Source of the DNA: Echinometra lucunter
Taxonomy: Eukaryota > Echinodermata > Echinoidea > Camarodonta > Echinometridae
Assembly (NCBI GenBank): GCA_029962745.1
Contig: CM057151.1
Span: 4,860,970-4,924,969, forward strand
Length of the DNA stretch: 64,000 nt
Reading direction: 5' to 3'
The notes under the pieces are model-generated. The model was not told the DNA's origin, searched no databases, and saw nothing but the letters and a program-made list of their open reading frames with translations. Below, piece after piece: positions 47,998 through 58,576 of the stretch; position 1 is the stretch's first letter; each line of letters opens with the position of its first letter. The translations under genes and the position numbers were made by a program.

Positions 47998-48104
47998 ATA
48001 TGTATATATGTGAGGGTGTGTGTGTGTACAAATAGTAGCCGTGGGTTCATCTCCGCTTGGTTGTCTTGCCCCCCCCCCCAATCTGAAATGGATCAACGCC
48101 TCTG
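46585..48104. mobile_element. hAT-like non-autonomous transposon with intact 8-bp target duplication
   Basis: Begins CAGAGGCGTCGATCC and ends in the reverse complement CAGAGGCGTTGATCC (15 bp, one mismatch). Both sides carry the same 8-bp CTACTGTG (46577-46584 and 48105-48112). Eight-base duplications and CAGAGGCG-type ends fit hAT. The 1520-bp interior is non-coding: a G-run/purine block, several CTCGCTCGCT-type motifs, and a TA microsatellite. Confidence 0.9.
47941..47993. repeat. TA microsatellite
   Basis: More than 20 consecutive TA units inside the hAT-like element, followed by TGTATATATG. Confidence 0.95.
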
Positions 48105-48635
48105 CTACTGTGCATCTGTAATGTCCCATACAGCCACCCTACACGTACACACACACACACACACTAATCCAATGAGCTCAGTGTGATAGCTCAGTCCAAA
48201 TGAACACTGCCCCAGTTTGCACCTATTTTCTTTCTTTTTTTAAAGATTTTTTCTCCAAAATCATAGAATATCCCGGAAAACTTCCTGGAAATGATAACTT
48301 CCCGGAAAACTTCCCGGAATTACTCACTTCCTGGAATGATCCTGGAAAATCGCAAAACTTCCCGGAATGTCCTGGATTTCGGGAAGAGTGGAAGCACTGG
48401 GCTGCTTTGCCCACAATCTCCAGAACATAAATTTACATAATGTATATTCAAATATTCAAATGAATCAACAAACAATATCTTAATTGGAGGAGTCTAACAG
48501 AATGGAAAAAGTCCAATTCAATAAAAGAACCAATAAGGAAAGAAGGGATGAGATGATATAAGTAGTTTGGAGTGATCAAATAAGAATGAGAGCTGTCTGA
48601 GCTAAACTAAGGAATCAGGTGTGGGGATGGAATGA

Positions 48636-48799
48636 ATGAACACACCTGAATAGAGAAAGAATGGAGGTGACAAAACAGAACAATAGAAAAGGGAATCTGG
48701 AGTAAAGGTGATGGTGAATGAACACACCTGAATAGAGAAAGAATGGAGGTGACAAAACAGAACAATAGAAAAGGGAATCTGGAGTAAAGGTGATGGTGA
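48636..48799. repeat. Tandem duplication, 2 x 82 bp
   Basis: The segment containing AACACACCTGAATAGAGAAA recurs 82 bases later almost unchanged through GGAATCTGGAGTAAAGGTGA. Intergenic between SMARCC and EMC6. Confidence 0.93.
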
Positions 48800-49171
48800 T
48801 GACAACTGAATATCATTAACTAAACTTAACTAATTCCAGACTGCAAGGCAGAGCTGAAAAGGAAATAATGTAAATTAATTCAAGGTCCAGATGGACAACC
48901 AAGGAAGAGTAGACAAACAAAATATTAAGCAAAGTAAAAGTGAATGATGTCAAAATAACAGTCTTACAAAAACATAAAATTGTATCAGGAGGCTGCTAAT
49001 CATTATAGTATGATAACTCCATAACTCTACAGTTGGCCAGTTGATTCAACCAGCATGACCAGTCACATTGTCCTTCAACTGACTTTCATTCTGTTGTGAG
49101 TAGATTACATTCCACCTGGTAAAAAGAATCTAAATAAAAGAACTGTGCATGTGCTCAAAACAACTGACATC
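48800..49171. other. Intergenic, nothing recognised
   Basis: AT-rich sequence between the 82-bp tandem repeat and the TGGCGTAGCTAAGG-type repeat; no frame, structure or repeat that I can support. Confidence 0.5.
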
Positions 49172-49273
49172 ACTGGCGTAGCTAAGGAGAGGGCACAAAG
49201 GGGCCATGGCCCCCCTGTTGATCAGCAAGCAAAAAAATATATAGCATTCAAACGCCGACAAAAAACTGTTTAA

Positions 49274-49770
49274 AGACATTGGTTAACATTGTTATGATTT
49301 CAAAAAATCTTGTTTTGTTACTTGAAAATGGAATAAACATAAGGGTTATAGTGTAAAAATACCAGTCTGAAAGCTTCAAAGCATAATATCCACAGGGAGT
49401 ATTTTTAAATATCAAAAATGTGAACCAATGTTTGAAAAATATACGAGCGTCAGTTGCACAGAATAGATATGAGTGTGCATGCGCGTATGACTCCCTTACC
49501 GTACTGTGTGTATTGGCGTATCACGCTGCAGGAGGCACATAATAGGATTTTCAAATTCAAGCAAAGTGGTCCTCTTAGTGATTGTTTCGTGAGACAAAGG
49601 ATAATAAAAATCGCCGTTTGCATCTAACTTACACTTTTTCATTCCAAATTATGATTGGTTTCAGGGTTTTTGAGTAAAAATCCGGGGTAAAAATACAAGT
49701 ACTCATATACATGTTTGATCTTAGTTTGAGAATTTTTTAAATCAGCTACTCACAAAGTTAGCCATTGCCT
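49274..49770. mobile_element. TTAA-flanked MITE, copy 2 (upstream of EMC6)
   Basis: Reverse complement of 43501-43985 along its length, with scattered differences. Flanked by intact TTAA on both sides (49270-49273 and 49771-49774). It interrupts DNA containing a TGGCGTAGCTAAGG-type repeat at about 49172. Confidence 0.8.
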
Positions 49771-50191
49771 TTAAACCAGTATGGTGCTGCACAATAAAAT
49801 AGCGCTATTAATAATCAAGATACTACAAAACCATTGTCGTGCTTTTTGACAATTCAGGGTACTGCTGGTATCAATACCGTCTTGTCAAGTGATGTTTGAT
49901 CATAATCATTGACGTATTACCACTTTCTAATTTGGCAACAGCACAAACTTACTCATTCACGGTATTTGCCGAATTTTTCAATTTCATCACTGCTAAGTTG
50001 CTGATTTAGAGGTGAAATTAATTTTGTAATAAGTTATTTTTTTTTAGAATTCTGAATTTTGTTAAATAGAGAATTGAAATTAATAAAACATTAAATATTG
50101 CTTGTAGATCCTTATTTATAAAATTTAGTTTCAAAATTATCATTTTTTAATCATTTGAAATTACAATTTAACAACAAAGTGATTAAAAAAG

Positions 50192-50237
50192 ATGGCAGCT
50201 ACCCATGGACTGCATGCAAATTCGGCAATAATGAAGG
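50192..50237 (+). CDS. EMC6: EMC6 exon 1
   Basis: Encodes MAATHGLHANSAIMK plus one base. This divergent cytosolic tail is the least conserved part of EMC6. Donor GTAAAC. Confidence 0.88.
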
Positions 50238-53200
50238 GTAAACGATTCTAATTTTTGTTAATATTTTGTTTATCTGTAAAGAAATGAATTCCAGAAAATG
50301 TTTCTATTTGAGTCCATTTACGGAAAAATAAACCATACATGTCATATAACGCCACTGTTCCTTTTTGAGGAAGCATATATTATTGACGTGACTATGCTAT
50401 GCGTAGCCATAGTCGTAGACGTACTAGTATGTATGCCCATTCATAGAGAATTGTGAATCGTATGCTTGGAAGGGGGGGGGGGGGGGGGGGGGGGGGGGGG
50501 AGGCCAGGTTGGTATTAACCACCCTTAACGTTCGTTAGTTAGTTAGTTTTTACATTATTCATTTGGGTAACCTGTAAGCTCTAGATCTACTTCTACATTG
50601 TTGTTTTTTCCAGCAAATTTTTACTAGGCCTACCTTTTCTTAGCCTGAGGTGCGGCGGGCCTAACTAAGCGGGCCGGGAATGTGGGCATGCAAAAACACG
50701 TAACAGTCAATGATGCATGCAGGTGAACATTTGCATTTCTGCCATCAAATCTGTAGGGGAAAGAAATGGAGAAGATCTAATTTTAGATGTAAATTACATA
50801 AATAAAATGAAAGAAGAAAAAAGAAGGAAGAAAGAAAAAGGAGGAAGAAGAAAGGAAAATGAAAGAAAAGAAAGAAGATGGAGAAGGACATGCAGGAAGA
50901 ACAAGGAGAAAGAAATAGGGAGAAAAAAAAATAAGAGAGAAGACAAACTCAAAGTGCCTATAGCAAATCAAAAGAAAACAAGTAGAGAAATGGCATATTT
51001 TTTCACAATGTGAAGAAAGTGTGTGTTAAATTAAACAAAATTTTACAAGTTAGTCTCTTTTATTAAGTGTTACTTTAACTCGAAGTGGCTTACCAACTTG
51101 TTTCTCCTGTTGACCACCGAAAATCTGTCATGTCTGACTTTTTGTTTTATTTTGTTTTTGATTTTCAAAAGTGGAAAATTAAGTAAATATACATTTGTGA
51201 CAATTTTAGTGGACAGAAAAAGAAGAGCCAAAGATCATTAGACTTCTCTTTTGAGCTTTGTTGTCATACAGTTTCTTTTATTCTCCTGAATTATGTTTAG
51301 CCACTAACTTTGACTTGTGATTGTCTTCTTTCCTTTCTACTAACCATTGTTATTCATTATACAGAGCAACCAGTTATATACAATGAATTGGCCATCAGGG
51401 GTAACATGTCTATTCTTGATTATTGCCGGACATTCATGTCTGCAATATCTGGGTCAGCAGCAGGTATCCTAGGGCTTACTGGTCTCTATGGTTTCATCTT
51501 TTATTTCATCACAGCCTTTTCGTTATCGGTAAGTATCCATATTCCCACATTTAGCAAGCCAGGGTAAAATTGATGTGAAAAGAAAAAAAGAATCATAGGT
51601 TCATGTAAATTGGCTTACATGTAGCTCTGGAATGCTTGAAAAAAGCTGTATATTTTTGTTGTTGGTTGTGTTTTTGGGACTTCAGTCAGAATTGACTGTA
51701 TCTGATTTATTAGTGTTAGTTCATGTAGGGGATGTCATGGAATCACCCACGTAGCCAAGAGGGGGGGTGGGGGGGAGGCGGTGGGGGCGGTCACCCCCTC
51801 CAAAACGCCGACAAAAAAAGAAAAAAGAAAGAAGAGAACGGGAAAAAAGCGTGAGTGAGAAAATAAAAAGGTAAGAGAAAGTAAGAAGAGCAGGAGCAGA
51901 CAAGGAACAATTCAAAGAAACATTGGAGCTTCCGCGCTTCACGCGGGAGGAGGAAAACTCCCCCCTCCCTGCTCCCTCCCTCCTAGGGAGCGCGTTTCAT
52001 GTGCTCAGTAAGTGATTCACACGCTTTGTGTGCTCACCAAAGGTGCTCACTACCGCCCTCCCTAAAATGAAATCCTAGCTATGCCTCTGCAAAATTTTGT
52101 CATAAGATCAAGGCATATTTCATAATTATTCTGTTTTTAAATACCGTACATGTAATTGATATGTTTGGGATGTTCCATTTTTCATTGAATTTGATATGCA
52201 CATTCAATTTTATTTACTCTAAATGTGCATTATAAAAAGTGGGGTAAGGTTTTAGGGGAAATCCAGATCCTGTAAGTAGGATATAATTTTATCACTTTAG
52301 TGATTGGGCAGTTAAAAATTTGATAGATGAGGCAACTTCAATAATCTGTATGGTAACCCAAAGTTTTGTAAAAGATTTATGGATAAATGTTCATGTTCAC
52401 TATTTTATTGTGAGGAAATGCAATGACTGAAATATATGTATATGTAATCCTGTTTATTTATATCTACATCTCCTAGTACAGTTTTAAAAAAAGTTATAAT
52501 CTGTCTTACTCTACAGTTCATGCTGTTTCTTAAAACTGGTGGACAGTGGCACAAATATTTTAGGATGAGGCGACCACTCTTGACACATGGACTATTTGGA
52601 GGACTTTTTGTATCCTTACAATAATGAATTATAAGAAATTGCTTGTACTGTTGACCAAGCGGAATACAGTAAGTTGGTTTGTTTGACAATTCCCTTTGAT
52701 AGTTTTACCCCCTACAAATGATAGTTTAAAATTCAATAAATATCTGAAAGCTAAACTCCAATGCCAATCCAATGAATGAAATACACTGTAGTTGCACTGT
52801 ATGTACAGTGTAATTGTTTCTATACCATGCTATAATTACGTTATACACCGATATTTTCCTACACATAATTCTTATTTGTATGGTAAGTGCACCCTTCTTG
52901 TCTACCATTCTATTTGATAGTTTTACCACTAGAAATGATAGTTTAAAATTAAATTTATATCTGAGAGCTAAACTCAAATGCTGTCATTGCTGACCCATTG
53001 AATGAGATACATTGTAGTTGCATTGTATGTAACTTTTCCGATACCCTGATGTACATTGTAGTTACTGTCATAAACCAATATTTTCCTATGCAAATGCTCT
53101 TATTTGTATTGTAAGTGTGCCCTACTTGTTTTCCTTAATTTCTTTACCTCTTCAGACATACATCTTATTTTGGACGTATCCTTTTAATGATTACATCAAT

Positions 53201-53815
53201 GATATAGCAACAGCAGTGTAGATATATTATGCTTTTATGGAATTTTATGTCTGTCTTGTTTTTCTTTTCTCTATGTGTATATCAACCCATATTTAGGAGT
53301 GGATGGGGTTGATTTTGCATTTTGACTTGAATTGAAATAATTTAATGTTTGCCTTTATGAGGGTTTTCACTTTTTCTTTTTACTTACTTCTCCCCATTTC
53401 TTTTGCTGTGTTTTCACTTATGAACTATGTATAATTCAGTTTCATAACTGTTCACCCTGTTGAGTATGGCTGACATGCATTACATGTAATTTCTTTGGAA
53501 CATACCATATAGCTACATGAAGTAGCAGCATGTTTATCAAGTTTCCCTAGTCCAATAAATCAATTTTGTTTACTGCTGTCTTAAAGTTAACTTCATTGTA
53601 TTATTCTATCCATTCCTTCACTTTCTTGTGCTATGTCATTATGTGGCCTGTACAAGTTAATTGATTATTTTAATGATTTCTTCTTTTATCGTATTGCAAC
53701 AAATTGAACATTTTCAGTTAGTTCTTAAATCATGTTAACTAGAACTGTTGGCTTCCATAACTAAATGTGATCGCTCTTGAACAGGTTTCTCTATGGTATG
53801 GTACATGTATACTGA
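50192..53815 (+). CDS. EMC6: EMC6 (TMEM93), ER membrane protein complex subunit 6, complete
   Basis: Small subunit of the ER membrane protein complex, which inserts tail-anchored and multipass proteins into the ER membrane. Five exons, 50192-50237, 51365-51528, 52517-52609, 53156-53175 and 53785-53815, join in phase to 354 nt (117 aa plus TGA; human 110 aa). The N-terminus is divergent; then NELAIRGNMSILDYCRT, SGSAAGILGLTGLYGFIFYF, RRPLLTHGLFGGLFTYILFW and TFLYGMVHVY, the last identical to human. Two to three hydrophobic membrane segments are visible. Start chosen as the only ATG in frame with a good context (AAGATGG) and a clean GTAAAC donor. All introns are GT-AG; exon 4 is only 20 nt. Divergent from SMARCC and convergent with AOX. 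Confidence 0.96.
51365..51528 (+). CDS. EMC6: EMC6 exon 2
   Basis: Encodes EQPVIYNELAIRGNMSILDY through FYFITAFSLS, including the first membrane segment. Acceptor ATACAG, donor GTAAGT. Confidence 0.96.
51740..52085. mobile_element. GC-rich insertion with CGTAGC-type ends in EMC6 intron 2
   Basis: Starts near CACGTAGCCAAGAGGGGG and ends near CTAGCTATGCCTCTGC; the reverse complement of the latter (GCAGAGGCATAGCTAGG) is similar to the left end. Contains G runs, a purine block and GAGCGCG/GTGCTCA motifs. Probably a non-autonomous DNA transposon; boundaries approximate. Confidence 0.5.
52517..52609 (+). CDS. EMC6: EMC6 exon 3
   Basis: Encodes FMLFLKTGGQWHKYFRMRRP and LLTHGLFGGLF. Acceptor CTACAG, donor GTATCC (weak beyond +3). 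Phase 0 at both ends. Confidence 0.95.
52695..53125. repeat. Diverged tandem duplication (~218 bp x 2) in EMC6 intron 3
   Basis: TTTGATAGTTTTACC...ATGATAGTTTAAAATT...AGCTAAACTC...CTTATTTGTAT recurs from 52695 to 52913. Both units contain GTAAGT, and the second unit ends about 30 bases before the 20-nt exon. Confidence 0.85.
53156..53175 (+). CDS. EMC6: EMC6 exon 4, a 20-nt microexon
   Basis: Encodes TYILFW plus two bases of a Thr codon. Acceptor TCTTCAG, donor GTATCC. Needed to restore the invariant GGLFTYxLFWTFLYGMVHVY end. Confidence 0.93.
53785..53815 (+). CDS. EMC6: EMC6 exon 5 (stop)
   Basis: Thirty-one coding bases give TFLYGMVHVY and TGA. Acceptor GAACAG. Confidence 0.95.
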
Positions 53816-53941
53816 ACTACAACTCTAAGGAGACTACATGCATCATCAGAGATCCTCCTAGCAACTGCCATGTGTCCTCATAGCAACCATCGTTTATCAT
53901 CAAGATGGAGTTGCTACTTTCAGATATAATCCCACAGAAAA

Positions 53942-53947
53942 AATAAA
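53942..53947 (+). terminator. EMC6 polyadenylation signal candidate
   Basis: AATAAA 126 bases after the stop codon, a typical distance for a short 3' UTR. Confidence 0.55.
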
Positions 53948-56436
53948 GGTAAAGCATGGCTGAAAATCATTGCTAAAGGCAAAAAGGAAAGAATCATCAG
54001 CCTGACATGTTTCAGATTGTGCTCTGTAATGATTTTATCTTGCCTAAAGCTATGTGTTTTCATTGAATTGTTCTACATTACATGTATATTCAATGCATAG
54101 GAACATCCTACTTCTGAAGTGAATATCTAACCTGTGCAGGCTTAAAAGCTGAAAAAAGGATGGGGCATTAATAAATGGTAATGTGTGGCATAAAAGTTCT
54201 TAACTGTATAATTTGTCTATTAAAACTGACAGTTTTTTTTTTCTAGTGTTGTTTTTGCTTTTGAACTTGTCTAGTTAATGATATGATACATGCATCCATA
54301 TCCATAACAGGAGAAAATGGAATGTGCATTTGCCTGAGGGTTTAATATACATGCATGAGCCAAATTTACATTTCTATCTCTGGAAAATCAAATCCTCTAC
54401 ATAACGATTGGATTGAATAAGAAACTTGGAAACATTGTTTGCCATAAATCAAATATATGGACATAATATGTGGAAATCAAAGACCATACTATATCACACA
54501 AGATGAATTTTCTACATTTTTAATTAGCTAACCATGTTGATATGCAAATTACACATACACAAATCACTAATAATAAATCTCTCTCTTTTTCTATCTCCCA
54601 CTTCCCCAGTAGACTGGCCATGTCTCGGTTGTGAATGAAGTTTTCTTTGTGAACTTTGTGTTAAATGTTAAGGGATGTATGTAGACCTATAGACCTATTC
54701 AGTTTTAGAACACAGTAACTTATGTCAGCCATAACTGGGGGGGGGGGGGGGGGGGCTTCCAAAATTAGAAAAGATGATCACTGTGAGTCAGGTGCATTGC
54801 TATCATCATATCACACACAGCACCCTAATCGAACAGGTCCATAGGTCCACATGAAATATTGACACCATAATGATTAAGTTGTATTGTGTACTTGTTTCGT
54901 GTAGCATATTGTAATATTGTGCACTCCCCGAGAAGAGAGATGGTGGGGGGGGGGGGGGGTGATTACTATTTATATTTTTGACTGCCTGTAAATCAAAGTG
55001 ATTTTGCAAGTTTGCTATGACCTTTGTAAGTTACATGATTTCAATGAGTTGTTATAATAAAATTGTCAAAAATCTTGTATGAAGGCACAATTTTTTCAAA
55101 CAGCAAACTTTTTCTCATATAATTTTGTACATGTAGTATTGTTCACATATTTGATCTACTCCTCGTTTGTGATTTCACTTATTTATACATAGGGATAATC
55201 TACAATATTTTTGCAAATTAGACATAAGTAATTTTTTTTTGTTATCCATTAAATAACTAAATGTTATAGACATGTCAACATACTTTTGTTTAAGCTTATG
55301 ACATTCCATGTCCACTCTTGTGATGCTTCATAAGGCCAACTGGTCTTTGGTGGAAACAAAAGTTTCATTTATATTGGTCATACAACGAAGCAATGTAGTA
55401 AAACTCTTAAGTGATATGTCATAGAAACAACAACTCTTGTAGAGGTGTTGCAATGAACTCCTGTAACACTAACCTAAAGATGATTGGTTATCAAGGTCTT
55501 AGGTTCAATCCTCTGCATGCCACTTGCTTCCTTATCTTGTTGACATATTGCATCTCATGGTCCAGGTTTATTTTGGAGATCTAATTGGATCAGAACATTA
55601 ATTTTACTTGACTAGCATGTACCATTGGCAAGTGGTTGCATTGGCCGTTAATGGAGTAAAAATGATGCAAACTATGTGAAGTATCACAATTAAGTCCAGT
55701 GATCCAGTTGTATTATTTTCACATAAAGTACTTCAAAACATCACTTTAGATGCCTAACAATTATAACTTATACATGTATTATGATAGCCAACAGAATTCA
55801 ATATAGTTCTCACAAGGACTTGGTGCCTATTGACTGCATATTGCCGTCATATATCCAGTGATACTTAATTAAGACTACAGAATGGATGTCCACATGTAAA
55901 AGAAGATTTCAGAAAATTATGTTTGTGCAATTATTTATGAACTACATGCATTATTAAATTGATAAATTTGTAAGCCACACAATACAGCCTTGATTTTGCT
56001 CTTTGTCTGTGTGTCCCCCTTGTTAAGCAATTACTACACAGGTACACGGAAACCAATTATGTATTTTGCAGTTAACTGTATTTATTTGTTTTTTTTTTCA
56101 AGTGTTCATCAACACAGAACATATTAGGTACATTGGTTACCAAGTCTACACAACTGTCTCCATTTAGTCTACACAAGTGTCTCCATTTAATCTCCATAAA
56201 CAGCACCATTGAACAATTTTTCATCCTACTACATGTATTAAAAAGAAATGCCTACTTTTTTGTTGTTGTTGCTTTAATCACCACAAAATCCAATATGAAT
56301 GTCTTCACATGATTAATGACGTACTGATGAGCATGATTTACATATACAGGCACCTTCAAATACATGTACATGTATTAGTATACCTCCTTGCAGGAATACA
56401 CCAGTGTCTACTAAAATAAAGCAATTAAATGTTATA
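53948..56436. other. EMC6-AOX intergenic region, no gene recognised
   Basis: AT-rich, with G runs at about 54738-54756 and 54945-54958 and frequent ACATGTA motifs. A second AATAAA lies near 55058. No exon, RNA gene or clear transposon was identified. Confidence 0.5.
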
Positions 56437-56610
56437 CAGTTGAAACTCAGTATAACAAGGTCCTTGGGACCATCAAAATTACTTTGTTATAGCAGGAATC
56501 TCGTTATACCAGGGTTTAAAAACAATAAAATATAAAGAGCTGGGACCAGGATATTACCTTGTTATATCGGGAATATTGTTATATCAGATCTCGTTATACT
56601 GAGTTTCCAC
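56437..56610. mobile_element. Tc1/mariner (pogo)-like MITE
   Basis: About 174 bp flanked by TA. Left end CAGTTGAAACTCAGTATAAC; right end reverse-complemented gives GTGGAAACTCAGTATAACGA. TATAAC/GTTATA motifs recur inside. CAGT(N)GAAACTC ends with TA targets suggest a pogo/Tigger-type family. A related terminus is at about 29150-29222. Confidence 0.65.
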
Positions 56611-58450
56611 TAGTGACTAGTTTCTTCAGTCCAATACATGTACTGTATCACTATCACATGAAAGTGAGTGCAACCAGCTCCAGCAATCACCATGTGGATT
56701 CTGCACTTAAAGACGACACATGATATTTTATTACATGTAAGTAAGCTTATATGCCTGAAATCAAACCTATTAGCAGTGTTGAGAACTAATACAGTTACCT
56801 TCTGGATGTAGATCTACAAAAGGTAGCCATTTTTAATAATTGTTGCATAATGATTCTGGGAATTAAATGCATGTACATGTACTGGTACATAAAGGATCCA
56901 AATATGGCTTTACAGCAACTGCCTACTAGAAATTCTAATTTTATAATATATACTTAATACTTGCCTTTCAATGATATCTCTCGAAACAAATAACGGTATG
57001 CATACAGTTCTTGGCAAGTAATATACATGTTATTTTTTTTGCAAAATAATCTAGAGAGAAGAGTACCTGCTTTATAGCTAACGAAAGATTTGTTCATAAT
57101 GGAATAAAAAATTGTTTTTTTGTGCACTGGGACATTTATACCTACTTTAGGCATGCAAAACTACATGAACATCTAGAAAGGATGAAGGGGAAATGCTTTT
57201 TGATTATCTCATTTTATGCTAAATCCATTACGGTGGACCATTTGTGTCAAGAAATAAGATAATACATGTACCGGTAAAAAAGCTTGTGTTCTACATTTAC
57301 TTTTTACGACATCTCAAGTAACACTGCAGATCGACGTATACATAAAATTCACTTGTATCTATACTTCAAAAATAACTCTACCCTCATCCACACATATATG
57401 GATCATGTTTTAAAATAAATACACCTACACTGCTTTATTTCATAGAAAACTATACATTTTAAAACATTGGTCACTGACCTGCTCTTTCCAACATACATAA
57501 ATACAGTATACTATAAAGATATTGGTCACTTCTCTCTAGTTCACCAAACTATGGAATTTCATTTCATAAACTGGTTCATTTTCATTTACCCACTAGTATT
57601 AACATTGCTTAAATATACTATTATGACATACATATAAATTCATCTAAAAATAATTCTTTATCTAAGTACAAGGAAAATTATTCCATTCTCATAAAAATAT
57701 GTAATCCACACATTAGCTTCTTGGTTATGAAAGAACTTTATCTCTAAACTTTAGATACCTAAAACATGTAACTGCTATAATGCAAGGCTCAAGTCTTTCC
57801 TACCTTACTTCAGACAGTACAAAATAACCTCACACAAAGAGAGAATGATTTCCAGAAAAATCAGGAGTTTGTGGTTATTCTCTACTGAAAATGTTGTATA
57901 TGTTCATAATGTATTGTAAAAATAAATATGCAAACTTGACAGTTGGTTATTTTACATTATCTTTTAATAAGATTCTTATTTGTTTAGATTTAATAGTGAT
58001 GGCTTCATAATGCACAGCACTACGTATTCGCATTTAAGACAGGTACCCAGCACAAAGTATAATATTTAAGCTCAGAAACTAATGCAAGTACAAAATATTT
58101 TTCACTTCATGTCCACCAAATCTTAAATAGATATACATTTAAACAAAGGCAACTATCTCTTTAAAAAATTGTTACTATTTCTTGAGCTTTCTGCAAATAA
58201 AAGGACAAAAGTAATAATACTTTCGTTTCCTCAAGGTGATGAATTAAGAAATTTAGCATGTTTGTTTACTGTGCATTCGCATGGCATGCATTTACACTTT
58301 TAGATACTGCCAAAACATTTAAATGTATATGAAAGCATAAACCACTGAAATGTGTGTTTTAAGAAATACAATGAGTGAGCTAAATACATTGCTTTCATGC
58401 AGTATAATGAACATTTGCTATAGTAAGTTGTCATAGAAAATTCTGTTGAT
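56611..58450. other. Region 3' of AOX, probably including its 3' UTR
   Basis: AT-rich sequence with no frame of interest. A minus-strand AATAAA (plus TTTATT at 57429-57434) could serve AOX, but it is about 1 kb past the stop and unproven. Confidence 0.4.
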
Positions 58451-58576
58451 TTATTTGCCTGGTCCATATGGGTTGGGTTCATCAGGCTTGATGTCACTCA
58501 GAGTGTGGTTCACCTCACGATGATGTGCTTCGTCCGCACGGATAGCTCGGAAGAGATCAATGTAGTCTGCATCAGG
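58451..58576 (-). CDS. AOX: AOX last exon (RADEAHH motif, stop)
   Basis: Encodes [41 protein letters not shown] and TAA. Holds the last Glu and His di-iron ligands. Confidence 0.97.
   Translation of the reverse strand, partial: PDADYIDLFRAIRADEAHHREVNHTLSDIKPDEPNPYGPGK

Larger units (their letters stand above)
46085..48410. mobile_element. Outer element interrupted by the hAT insertion, rich in TTCCNGGAA
   Basis: TTCAGTGCTTCCACTTTT near 46093-46110 is mirrored by AGAGTGGAAGCACTGG near 48385-48400. Both inner flanks carry TTCC(C/T)GGAA units, three at the left and about eight at the right (48270-48375). The hAT element lies between them, so it appears to have split an older element. Confidence 0.6.

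Noticed and set aside
50717..51013. Lys/Arg/Glu-rich frame in EMC6 intron 1
   Set aside because: Purine-rich low-complexity DNA; EMC6 splices over it.
55470..55525. tRNA-like sequence with GGTTCAATCC
   Set aside because: No matching acceptor or anticodon stems; only a T-arm-like string.
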